Positions 50,969-58,740 of a stretch of DNA of 64,000 nucleotides are shown here, one piece after another. Source of the DNA: Planctomycetaceae bacterium (GTDB lineage Bacteria > Planctomycetota > Planctomycetia > Gemmatales > Gemmataceae). The position numbers and the translations under genes are program-made. Within the stretch, counting starts at the first letter, position 1, and each line of letters begins with the position of its first letter. The DNA lies in NCBI GenBank assembly GCA_013823135.1, contig PNLP01000005.1:62001-126000 (forward strand). The letters run 5' to 3'. The notes below the pieces were generated by a model. That model saw nothing but the letters and a program-made list of their open reading frames with translations, made no database searches and was not told the DNA's origin.

Positions 50969-52759
50969 ATGTACCGCGTCTTTTTCGCATTCGCATTGCT
51001 GCTTGGAGCCGCGATGATGTCCCTTCCCGGCGAAACATCTGCCGAAGACAAGGACAAACCCGCCGCACCGAAACCACCGGCACCCATCAAGGAAGACGCC
51101 GTGTTCAGCAAGTTATTCCAGACATGGCTCGCCGAAGAGTTTGAGGCTCACCCGCTGTTCGCCACACAGCAGGGGAACCACGAACACGACGACCGGCTCG
51201 ACGACCTTTCCCCCGCGGCTCGCGCCAAGGATCTCGAACGCGCTCGGACGTGGCTCGCACGTTTGCCCAAGACTCTCGAACGCGATGAACTCTCCCGCAG
51301 TGTGCAGATCGACCTCGACATCTGGCTGGCGAACCTCACCTACTCCCTTTGGTCTGCCGAGAACGACAACCGGTTCGTGTTCGACCCCCGCGTCTACGGC
51401 GAATACATGTCGGATGGCGTGTTCCTGCTGTTCACGCAATCGACATTGCCACGCGAACGGAACGTGCAGAACGCCGCCAAGCGGATCACGCAGATTCCGA
51501 AGATCGTCGCCGCTGCGAAAGCGAGCCTGAAGAATCCGCCCCAGGAACTGACGCAGGTCGCCATCAAGCGGAACCTCGGGGCGATCGCGTTCTTCGAGAA
51601 GGAGATTTACACGATCTCAGGCGAAACCCCCGGCAGCGAACCGCTGGCGACGCCGTGCAAGGCCGCGGTTGCCGCGCTTCAGGACTACCAGACGTTCCTC
51701 GAAAAGGAACTGCTGCCAAAGTCGAAGGGTGAATGGCGGCTCGGCAAGGAGAAGTTCGCCAAGAAGCTGGAACTGGAGCTCGACGCCGGGCTGACGGCCG
51801 ATCAAGTGCTGAAACTCGCCGAGGAGGAAGCCGACCGCGTTGAGCGCGAGATGTGGTACGTCGCGAAGCAACTGTGGTCGAAGCTCTTCCCAGGCAAGCC
51901 CGTCCCGCAGGACGACGTAACTGGGCGCCGCGCTGCGATTGAGGCGGTGCTCGCGGAACTTGGCAAGAATCACGGTAAGCCCGAAGACCTCGTGGCCGAC
52001 GCTCGCAAGACCGTGGGCAAGATCAAGGCGTTCATCACCGAGAAGAAGATCCTGACACTGCCGAACCCGGATACCTGCAAAATCGTGGAGATGCCCGAGT
52101 TCCAGCGTGGCTTCTCGCTGGCGTACCTGAACCCCGCGCCGCCGCTCGACCCGAAGGCCGACAGCCTATACGCCGTTGCGCCGCCCCCCGCTGACTGGAG
52201 CCCCGAACGAGTGGAAACGCTCCTCCGCGAGTACAACTCGGCAATGCTCCAGGTGCTCACCATCCACGAAGCATACCCGGGGCACTACGTTCAACTCGCG
52301 TACTCGAACCGCTATCCGTCGCTGGTGCGGAAGGTGCTGTATTCGGGCACGTTCGCGGAAGGATGGGCCGTGTACACCGAGCAGATGATGCTCGACCAGG
52401 GCTACGGCGACGGTGATCTGTCGCTGCGGTTGCACCAGTTGAAGTTCTACCAGCGGGCGGTCATCAACGCGATCCTCGACCACAAGATGCACTGCGAGAA
52501 CATGACCGACGAGGCGGCGAAGAAGTTGTTGATGGAACGCGGCTTCCAGACCGAGGCGGAAGCGGTGGGGAAGATTTCGCGGTCGAAGCAGAGCAGCACG
52601 CAGCTTTCGACGTACTTCGTCGGCCGTACCGCGTTCTACAAGTTGCGGCAGGAGGTGCAGAAAGCACGTGGCGACAGGTTCGACCTGGGTAAGTTCCACG
52701 AAGCGGTGCTGAGCCAGGGCACGCTGCCGGTGAAGTACCTGCCGGAACTGGTGAAGTGA
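50969..52759 (+). CDS. Secreted DUF885-family metallopeptidase-like protein
   Basis: A 596-residue exported protein of the DUF885 family. The signal peptide (YRVFFAFALLLGAAMMSLPG) is followed by a mostly helical chain. HEAYPGH near residue 434 and FAEGWAVYTEQM are the family's probable metal-binding motifs, so peptidase activity is likely although rarely shown for the family. ATG 50969 has AGGA 7 bases upstream; an earlier ATG at 50900 would put 23 residues before the signal peptide. It stands alone between two palindromes or terminators. Confidence 0.85.
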   Translation: MYRVFFAFALLLGAAMMSLPGETSAEDKDKPAAPKPPAPIKEDAVFSKLFQTWLAEEFEAHPLFATQQGNHEHDDRLDDLSPAARAKDLERARTWLARLPKTLERDELSRSVQIDLDIWLANLTYSLWSAENDNRFVFDPRVYGEYMSDGVFLLFTQSTLPRERNVQNAAKRITQIPKIVAAAKASLKNPPQELTQVAIKRNLGAIAFFEKEIYTISGETPGSEPLATPCKAAVAALQDYQTFLEKELLPKSKGEWRLGKEKFAKKLELELDAGLTADQVLKLAEEEADRVEREMWYVAKQLWSKLFPGKPVPQDDVTGRRAAIEAVLAELGKNHGKPEDLVADARKTVGKIKAFITEKKILTLPNPDTCKIVEMPEFQRGFSLAYLNPAPPLDPKADSLYAVAPPPADWSPERVETLLREYNSAMLQVLTIHEAYPGHYVQLAYSNRYPSLVRKVLYSGTFAEGWAVYTEQMMLDQGYGDGDLSLRLHQLKFYQRAVINAILDHKMHCENMTDEAAKKLLMERGFQTEAEAVGKISRSKQSSTQLSTYFVGRTAFYKLRQEVQKARGDRFDLGKFHEAVLSQGTLPVKYLPELVK

Positions 52760-52767
52760 ACCAACCA

Positions 52768-52841
52768 CGTTTAGCGGCCGTCCCATCGGGGCGGTGCGCT
52801 CACGCTCGGTAGCGCCGCCCCGATGGGGCGGACGCTAAACG
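52768..52841. repeat. Palindrome at the 3' end of two convergent genes
   Basis: About 31-base arms (52768-52800 and 52811-52841) with few mismatches; the core word is CCATCGGGGCGG. The right arm provides the last codons and stop of the minus-strand gene ending at 52835. Confidence 0.85.
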
Positions 52842-53689
52842 CGCTCGGTGCATGTCGTTGGTTCGAGAATTGTTCGTGTCGCAACCTTCGGTGCTTCCTC
52901 GGGTGTCTTCGGCTTGCGATTCGGGCCGAACAACAACGGCAGCACCAGCAACATCGTGATCAGCCCGAACGATCCTGCCATGATCGCCGAGTGCCCCCGG
53001 CTGAACTGAAGGATGAGCCAGAACGCCACGAACCACACCACGAAGTGCACAAAATTGATAAACAGCGCCACGATCACCGTTCCCGTCGTCGGCACGTAGA
53101 CCACACCGAGTTGATCCGCGTTCACGTAGCGGCTCCCGCGTTCCTCGATGAACTTGCGGCCGTCCGGGCTGTTGACGTACGTCCGCTTATCTTTCGTTAA
53201 CTGAGCGTCGAACCGGATCGCTTCGAGGTCCGGGGCGGGCTTCATTTTGATTGCCGCGGTCATGTAGGACACGCCGGTTTTGCCGCTGCTGTTCAACTGG
53301 AACGGCTCGCCCGCGTCGTCGAGGAAGATGTTCTTCTTCTCGCCCACGCCTCGCTTGAACTTCACCACCACTTCGACCGGGTTGCCAGATGGGTCCACCT
53401 GTAATTTGCTCCCGTCGGGCGATACCCAGCGGATCGCTTCCATGTCGTCGAATGTCTTGGTTTCGTAAGGTGCGAACTCGAAGAAGGTGTCGTACTTGCG
53501 GGGGTTCTTCTGGTCGATCCACACCCACATAGTGAGGAACAATCCGACGAGCGCGGCGGCCGCGAGTGCCCGCAGTGGCAATCGCTCGGCGGGCGACTGA
53601 TAGAGGTACCCTTGCGCGATCAGGCCGCCACCGAGGAACATGGTGAACAGCACGAGCGTCACGAGAACGAGAACGATCAACAGCGTCAC
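52835..53689 (-). CDS. Membrane protein of unknown function
   Basis: A 284-residue protein with about four membrane helices: LIVLVLVTLVLFTMFLGGGL at 3-22, AAAALVGLFLTMWVWIDQ at about 43-60, VALFINFVHFVVWFVAFWLI at about 220-240 and FGLITMLLVLPLLFG at about 252-266. Between them is a periplasmic domain of ~150 residues (KFKRGVGEKKNIFLDDAGEP; RFDAQLTKDKRTYVNSPDGR). It has no recognised family. The C-terminus (TTCTERV) is encoded by a palindrome arm. The ABC ATPase gene lies 110 bases upstream on the same strand, so a link is possible but unproven. Confidence 0.65.
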   Translation of the reverse strand: MTLLIVLVLVTLVLFTMFLGGGLIAQGYLYQSPAERLPLRALAAAALVGLFLTMWVWIDQKNPRKYDTFFEFAPYETKTFDDMEAIRWVSPDGSKLQVDPSGNPVEVVVKFKRGVGEKKNIFLDDAGEPFQLNSSGKTGVSYMTAAIKMKPAPDLEAIRFDAQLTKDKRTYVNSPDGRKFIEERGSRYVNADQLGVVYVPTTGTVIVALFINFVHFVVWFVAFWLILQFSRGHSAIMAGSFGLITMLLVLPLLFGPNRKPKTPEEAPKVATRTILEPTTCTERV

Positions 53690-53799
53690 GGCGTGGCCCC
53701 GGCGGACATGGGGGTAACGCGGAAAAGACTACCAGCGCCACGCGCCCACGGCTACGGGCAGTGTTGTGGTTTCAGCCATAACTTGCCAACGAGAGGGAA

Positions 53800-54855
53800 T
53801 CACGCCGGCTTGGTTTCGGCATCCGACAGACCGTGGCCGACCAGTTCGATGAACACATCTTCGAGCGTCGGCTCCACTTTCTTGAGGCTCAGAATACGGT
53901 CGCCGCCGGTCACGAGCGTTTGCACCACAGTGCCAATCGCTGACTCTTCGAGCAACGACACTTTCAGTTCCACAGTCGTCGGCGTGGTCGTGGCCTTCGA
54001 CTGATGCACGCCGGGCAGTTTCTCCAGGTGTGCCCAGTCGTTCGCACCCGTGCCGGGAGCCAGCGTCAGTTCGTACAGCGGGTACTTCTGCACGCGGCGT
54101 TTCAGGTTCGTCGGGGTGTCGCAGGCTAACACGCGTCCCTGATCGATGATCGCTAGGCGGTCGCACAGATCATCCGCTTCCGCCATGTAGTGCGTCGTCA
54201 GAAGCAGCGTGCGGTCGGGTCGCTCCCGCATCCACTCGCGGATGAACACGCGGATGGCGCGAGCGCTGGTCACGTCCAACCCGAGCGTCGGTTCATCAAG
54301 GAACAGGATCTTTGGATCGGTGATGAAGCCGCGGCAGAAGTTCATCTTCTGCCGCTGACCGGTTGAGAGATAGCTGACACGACTCTTCGCCTTGTCGGTC
54401 AACCCAACGACTTCGAGCATCTTGTCGATGCGTTCGTGGGCGACGGCCGTTGGCACGCCGTAGATACGCGCGAACAGCCAGAGGTTCTCGCGGACGTTCA
54501 GGATGCCGTAGCCCGACGATTCGCCGCCCGAGACCATGTTGATGAGCGGGCGAATCTTGTCGGCCTGCGTGATCACGTCGAGATCGTCAACGAATGCGGA
54601 GCCGGCACTGGGTGCCAGCAGCGTGGTGAGGATCTTGATGAGCGTGGTTTTGCCGGCACCGTTCGGGCCAAGCAGGCCGAAGAGTTCGCCCGGGCGGACT
54701 TCAAGCGAGACTCCGTCAAGAGCAACGAAGTCGCGAGATTCTTCGGTTGTAGGCTTCTTGCTCCACCACCAGCGCCGCTTGCGTGGCTTGGAGTAGATGC
54801 GTGTGAGTGCGTCGGTGCGGATCGCGGTGGGTGCAGTCGGTTCCATCACAGGCAT
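53800..54855 (-). CDS. ABC transporter ATP-binding protein (ABC-2 type)
   Basis: A 351-residue ABC ATPase of the CcmA/DrrA type. Walker A is GPNGAGKTT (63-71), the signature is YLSTGQRQKM and Walker B is KILFLDEPT. A basic, Trp-rich insertion (RKRRWWWSKKPTTEES, about 26-40) near the N-terminus is unusual. A C-terminal domain of about 80 residues (SKATTTPTTVELKVSLLEES) follows, typical of drug- or polymer-export ATPases. The permease subunit is not obvious nearby; the 284-residue membrane protein downstream could be an accessory. Confidence 0.88.
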   Translation of the reverse strand: MPVMEPTAPTAIRTDALTRIYSKPRKRRWWWSKKPTTEESRDFVALDGVSLEVRPGELFGLLGPNGAGKTTLIKILTTLLAPSAGSAFVDDLDVITQADKIRPLINMVSGGESSGYGILNVRENLWLFARIYGVPTAVAHERIDKMLEVVGLTDKAKSRVSYLSTGQRQKMNFCRGFITDPKILFLDEPTLGLDVTSARAIRVFIREWMRERPDRTLLLTTHYMAEADDLCDRLAIIDQGRVLACDTPTNLKRRVQKYPLYELTLAPGTGANDWAHLEKLPGVHQSKATTTPTTVELKVSLLEESAIGTVVQTLVTGGDRILSLKKVEPTLEDVFIELVGHGLSDAETKPA

Positions 54856-54865
54856 TATAGGCAGA

Positions 54866-54887
54866 AGCCCCGGGCTTGCCCGGGGCT
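54866..54887. terminator. Hairpin after the small basic protein gene
   Basis: Perfect 9-base arms (AGCCCCGGG/CCCGGGGCT) with a CTTG loop, 10 bases downstream of the 54898 stop on the minus strand. Confidence 0.65.
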
Positions 54888-54897
54888 GCCAACGAGC

Positions 54898-55047
54898 TCA
54901 CTTCTTCTTGGCCGGTTTCTTGGCGGGAGCCGGTTTCTTGGCGGCGGGCTTCTGTGCCACTGCCTTGGCGGGGGCTGCCTTGCCAGCCTTCTTCCCGAAG
55001 ATGGCCTCGTACCCGCTGCCGAACTTGTCGTCTTCTGCCATGCCCAT
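54898..55047 (-). CDS. Small lysine-alanine-proline-rich protein
   Basis: About 49 residues: a short acidic head (MAEDDKFGSGYEAIFG) followed by a tail of repeated KPAAKK/PAKK blocks like the C-terminus of histone H1. Tails of this kind bind DNA or RNA in a charge-driven way. The ATG at 55047 (MGMAEDD) or the one two codons on is the likely start; longer in-frame starts up to 55098 exist without a good ribosome-binding site. It lies upstream of the ABC ATPase gene with a hairpin between. Function is unknown. Confidence 0.55.
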   Translation of the reverse strand: MGMAEDDKFGSGYEAIFGKKAGKAAPAKAVAQKPAAKKPAPAKKPAKKK

Positions 55048-55186
55048 GCGAACGATGCTCACGGTGAACTCCGCGGTGGTGGTGGAATGCTGCCTCATGA
55101 GTCAGTGTAAGTCACAACACGAAGGTTGTCACGAGGAGGCGAACGACTTTGGCCTTTTGGCGAGTGAGACATCAGCAGTCGAAGCC

Positions 55187-55441
55187 GAAGCAATGGCACG
55201 CGGATGACGCGGATGAAAGCCAGGATTGAAAACCGATCAGAGAAGACCAAATCCGGATTAACCACAGAGTCACAGAGGGCACAGAGAGCAGACAGAAGGC
55301 CGAGACCAGAGTGTGTTCAACTCCTGCATTCTCTCGGTAGTTGTCTTGTCTCTGTGCCCTCTGTGACTCTGTGGTTAATCCTGGTTTTGTTTGATCCTCT
55401 TGATCCGCGTTTCATCCGCGTCATCCGCGTGCCATTGCTTC
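55187..55441. repeat. ~255-base nested palindrome with CACAGAG-type words
   Basis: Outer arms at about 55187-55218 and 55410-55441 (CGCGGATGACGCGGATGAAA and its inverse) enclose inner arms (55257-55294 against 55345-55382) made of GATTAACCACAGAGTCACAG and its inverse. It occupies the whole gap before the sirtuin gene. Confidence 0.85.
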
Positions 55442-55533
55442 CGGTCTCATTCTTCTCCCGCTAGGGTTCCTTGTCGCTTTCGCCGTAATCCGTTATCGTT
55501 CACGGTGAACCGGTCGGCCGCCGGAGGAACATC

Positions 55534-56280
55534 ATGACTGACGACAACTTGATCCGTGCCGCCGATTGGCTTCGTCTCGCCGAGCGTGTGTGCGTGCTCA
55601 CCGGCGCCGGCGTATCTGCCGAGAGCGGCGTCCCGACGTTCCGCGCTTCCGACGGCTTGTGGGAAGGCCACCGCATCGAAGACGTAGCCAGCCCCGAAGG
55701 CTTCGAGCGAGATCCTGGGTTGGTGTGGAACTTCTACAACGCTCGCCGGGCGAACGTGAAGACGGTGAAGCCCAACCCCGGCCACTACGCACTCGCGAAG
55801 CTCGAAGAACGCTGGGGCGACCGCTTCACACTCGTGACGCAAAACGTGGACGGCCTGCACCGTGCCGCGGGCAGCAAGAACATCCTCGAAATTCACGGCA
55901 GCCTGCACCGCACCCGCTGCCTTTGCTGTGCGAAGGTCGAAGACCGCGGACTTGAACCGCTCGGCGAGGCGCCTGAATGCCCGCACTGCCACGGTCAATT
56001 GCGACCCGACATCGTGTGGTTTGGCGAGGCACTACCGAACGACATCTGGGAGCCAGCTCTTGTCGCCGCTCACGAGTGCGACGTTCTGCTGGTCGTGGGC
56101 ACGTCGGCAGTCGTTCACCCGGCGGCGTCGCTGATCCCGGTCGCGAAGGGGCGGAAGCAACCGGCCGCGAAGGTGGTCGAGATCAACCTGACGCCCACTG
56201 AGGCGAGCCGACATGCGGATGTCGGGCTCTACGGGCCATCCGGGCAAGTGCTGCCGAAGTTGGTGGAACGTCTTGGCTAA
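55534..56280 (+). CDS. Sir2-family NAD-dependent deacylase (class III-like)
   Basis: A 248-residue sirtuin. GAGVSAESGVPTFR (NAD loop), TQNVDGLH, catalytic His121 (EIHGS) and zinc cysteines C129/C132 and C149/C152 are present. Tyr68-x-x-Arg71 in FYNARR matches the SIRT5-type motif that favours succinyl or malonyl groups. The predicted role is removing acyl groups from lysines with NAD consumption. It precedes folD by 40 bases on the same strand. Confidence 0.92.
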   Translation: MTDDNLIRAADWLRLAERVCVLTGAGVSAESGVPTFRASDGLWEGHRIEDVASPEGFERDPGLVWNFYNARRANVKTVKPNPGHYALAKLEERWGDRFTLVTQNVDGLHRAAGSKNILEIHGSLHRTRCLCCAKVEDRGLEPLGEAPECPHCHGQLRPDIVWFGEALPNDIWEPALVAAHECDVLLVVGTSAVVHPAASLIPVAKGRKQPAAKVVEINLTPTEASRHADVGLYGPSGQVLPKLVERLG

Positions 56281-56320
56281 TCGAAGCCGACCGATTTCTA
56301 TCGGTGGCTTGGGAGTTCAA

Positions 56321-57199
56321 ATGACTGCGACGAAGCTGGACGGCAAGGCCCTCGCGGCCACCATTCGCGCCGAAGTGGCTGCCACGGTGGCGACCCGTGC
56401 CGCGACCGGGAAGCGATCTCCCGGCCTCGCGGCCGTGATCGTCGGCGACAACCCCGCGAGCCACGTCTACGTTCGCAACAAGCACAAGGCTTGCTCGGAT
56501 GTCGGTTTCGCATCGTGGGTTCATACGCTACCAGCCGACACGACCCAGGCCGGATTGCTCGAACTGATCGAAAAATTGAACCACGACCCCGCGGTTCATG
56601 GTATTCTCGTTCAGCTTCCTCTCCCGAAGCAAATCGACGAGGACGCGGTCATTCGGGCCGTGTCCCCGGCCAAGGACGTCGATTGCTTTCACCCAGAAAA
56701 TGTGGGTTTGCTCGCCGCCGGGCACCCCCGTTACTACCCCTGTACTCCACACGGGGTGGTACAACTGTTACACCGCAATGGAATTGCGACCGCTGGTCAG
56801 GAAGTTGTCGTCGTCGGCCGCAGCAACATCGTCGGCAAGCCGCAAGCCCTGATGATGATGCAAAAGCAGACGAAGGCGAACCCCGCGGGTTGCGACTCCA
56901 CCGTGACCGTTGCGCACACCCGTACCCGCGACCTCGCAGCGGTGTGCCGACGTGCCGACATCCTGATCGTGGCGGCCGGTGCGCTGCACGCGATCACTCC
57001 GGACATGGTGACGCCAGGAGCCACAGTGATCGACGTGGGAATGCACAGTGTGAACGGCAAGTTGGCAGGCGATGTGCATCCGGGAGTGGCGGAAGTGGCC
57101 GGGGCGATGTCGCCGGTTCCCGGAGGCGTTGGGCCGATGACGATTGCAATGCTTCTGGTGAACACGCTCTCGGCAGCCGAGCAGATTGACGGGGTCTGA
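56321..57199 (+). CDS. folD: Bifunctional methylenetetrahydrofolate dehydrogenase/cyclohydrolase
   Basis: A 292-residue FolD that interconverts 5,10-methylene-, methenyl- and 10-formyl-tetrahydrofolate. PASHVYVRNKHKACSDVGF carries the substrate Tyr and the catalytic Lys; QLPLPKQIDEDAVI, CTPHGVVQLL, VVGRSNIVGKP and PGGVGPMTIAMLL are the usual signatures. An insertion of about 10 residues lies near MMMQKQTKANPAG. ATG 56321 has GGGAG 5 bases upstream; in-frame ATGs further upstream lie inside the sirtuin gene. Confidence 0.95.
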   Translation: MTATKLDGKALAATIRAEVAATVATRAATGKRSPGLAAVIVGDNPASHVYVRNKHKACSDVGFASWVHTLPADTTQAGLLELIEKLNHDPAVHGILVQLPLPKQIDEDAVIRAVSPAKDVDCFHPENVGLLAAGHPRYYPCTPHGVVQLLHRNGIATAGQEVVVVGRSNIVGKPQALMMMQKQTKANPAGCDSTVTVAHTRTRDLAAVCRRADILIVAAGALHAITPDMVTPGATVIDVGMHSVNGKLAGDVHPGVAEVAGAMSPVPGGVGPMTIAMLLVNTLSAAEQIDGV

Positions 57200-57207
57200 T
57201 AATTAGC

Positions 57208-57223
57208 CCCCGGCTTGCCGGGG
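57208..57223 (+). terminator. Short hairpin after folD
   Basis: CCCCGG/CCGGGG arms with a CTTG loop, 8 bases after the folD stop; weak. Confidence 0.4.
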
Positions 57224-57271
57224 TTAGAAGACTCGGCGAAAACGCCGGGCAATATTCGGGATTCGCGCACG

Positions 57272-58504
57272 ATGAACCTGAATCTCACGACCGCCACCCG
57301 GATTGGGCTGAACCTCTCAGCCATGCTGGGCATTGCCGCCCTGATGAAGCTTGGCGGGAATCTGTTCATCCCGCTGATCCTCGCAGTGCTGATGGCATCG
57401 ATTCTCTATCCTGGTGCACGCTTCCTTCACAACTACATGCGAGTGCCCTGGTTCTTCTCGTGCGTCACAGTGCTTCTCGCCGCAGTGGTGTCGTTCCTTG
57501 TCGTGTTCGTCGCGTTCGCGGTCGCCATCCCCCGAACGATCGAGGGATTGCCGAAGACCGAAGAAGAGTGGAGAGAGCAGTACAAGAAGATCCAGACGAA
57601 CCTGAGCGCTGTGATCCCGTACAAGCTCGACCACGCACTTCACCCCGACCCCGATCAATCGAACGTCTACAAGTACGCCAAGGACTACTTCACGAGTTCC
57701 AAGATCTCGGACGCGATTCAGTCGATCGTCGCGGCCGCTGGCGGGCGGCTCTGGCAGGCGATTCTGATCATGTTCATCACCCTGTTCCTTCTGCTCGAAG
57801 GGCAGATGCTTGCCGACAAGGTCAGGGCCATCTTTGGCCCGTCCCGCGAGACGCAGAGCCGGGTCACGACCGCGCTCGCAGAGATGGCCACAGCGATCCG
57901 CACGTACCTGATCTGGCGAACGATCGTGAATATCGCCCTCGCGGTCGTACTCGGGGCAGTCTACAACGCGGCCGGGCTGAAGTACTGGTATCTGTGGGCG
58001 TTGCTCGTCGCCGTGCTGAGCTACGTCCCGTACCTGGGCACGATCGCCGCCGGCATCCCGCCAACGCTCGACGCGATGCTGTTCGTCGATCCGACCATGG
58101 CTCTGCTCATCGGATGTTTCTACGTCGGGGTCGTCACCTTTGAGGGTTACATCCTTGTCCCCTGGGTGATGGGCCGGAGCATGGATTTGAACGCGACAAC
58201 CGTGCTCCTGGCGTGCTTGTTTTGGGAAGAAATCTGGGGAATGTCGGGCCTGTTCCTCGCCATGCCGATCATGGCCGCGATCAAGGCCATCTGTATGCAG
58301 GTCGATGGCTGGCAGGGCTGGGGCGAGTTGATGGGTTCCGGCCCGGCCAAGCCCTTGGTGCTACTGGAAACGGATCCGGAGAAGGCGAGGCTCGACGCCA
58401 TCGCGGCGGCGGGGATGAATGGAGATGCTACCGTTGTCATGGACAGCGGGCATGATAAAGGGGGCAGCCCAAACATGGGCGACCCCAAAAGCGACGCCTA
58501 CTAA
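57272..58504 (+). CDS. AI-2E family (PerM/YdiK-type) membrane transporter
   Basis: A 410-residue integral membrane protein with about eight helices: LGGNLFIPLILAVLMASILY, FFSCVTVLLAAVVSFLVVFV and a cluster from about residue 225 (IVNIALAVVLGAVYNAAGLK; AVLSYVPYLGTIAAGIPP). The conserved segment PYLGTIAAGIPP and the C-terminal hydrophobic block match this exporter family. Reported substrates differ between members, so none is claimed. ATG 57272 is preferred because the residues upstream lack helices and conservation. Confidence 0.85.
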   Translation: MNLNLTTATRIGLNLSAMLGIAALMKLGGNLFIPLILAVLMASILYPGARFLHNYMRVPWFFSCVTVLLAAVVSFLVVFVAFAVAIPRTIEGLPKTEEEWREQYKKIQTNLSAVIPYKLDHALHPDPDQSNVYKYAKDYFTSSKISDAIQSIVAAAGGRLWQAILIMFITLFLLLEGQMLADKVRAIFGPSRETQSRVTTALAEMATAIRTYLIWRTIVNIALAVVLGAVYNAAGLKYWYLWALLVAVLSYVPYLGTIAAGIPPTLDAMLFVDPTMALLIGCFYVGVVTFEGYILVPWVMGRSMDLNATTVLLACLFWEEIWGMSGLFLAMPIMAAIKAICMQVDGWQGWGELMGSGPAKPLVLLETDPEKARLDAIAAAGMNGDATVVMDSGHDKGGSPNMGDPKSDAY

Positions 58505-58661
58505 ACCCCCGCCCGAGCCCACCGACCTGGAGCGAGTCGCCCGCGGATTCACTCGTGCCGCCGTGTGGGCGACGATGACGGTTGTGAAGGTTCTGGAGGA
58601 CTCGCTTTCCCGCGACCGGAAACGCAAACGCGACCCACCCGATCCGCCGGACCCGAAATAA
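58452..58661 (+). CDS. Small basic protein overlapping the end of the AI-2E gene
   Basis: An open frame of 69 codons beginning inside the AI-2E gene (overlap 53 bases). It has a Pro/Thr-rich start, then a possible amphipathic helix (DLERVARGFTRAAVWATMTV) and a basic, Pro/Asp-rich end (RDRKRKRDPPDPPDPK). The ribosome-binding site is weak. A terminator follows directly after its stop, which supports a real gene end here. No family is recognised. Confidence 0.4.
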   Translation: MIKGAAQTWATPKATPTKPPPEPTDLERVARGFTRAAVWATMTVVKVLEDSLSRDRKRKRDPPDPPDPK

Positions 58662-58663
58662 GG

Positions 58664-58691
58664 AAAGCCCACGAGTTTGCTCGTGGGCTTT
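58664..58691. terminator. Terminator between convergent gene blocks
   Basis: Perfect 12-base arms (AAAGCCCACGAG/CTCGTGGGCTTT) with a TTTG loop and T-rich tail (CTTCGTT) on the plus strand; also suited to the nuoM end on the minus strand. Confidence 0.8.
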
Positions 58692-58740
58692 CTTCGTTGA
58701 ACACTACCAAGAGGTAAACACCTGGGAACCTACCACTACT

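Noticed and set aside
53729..53779. 16-codon frame between the ABC ATPase and the membrane protein genes
   Set aside because: Too short, with no ribosome-binding site and no sign of a leader-peptide attenuator.
55204..55464. 86-codon open frame across the large palindrome
   Set aside because: It is composed entirely of the repeat words, with no ribosome-binding site or plausible protein composition.
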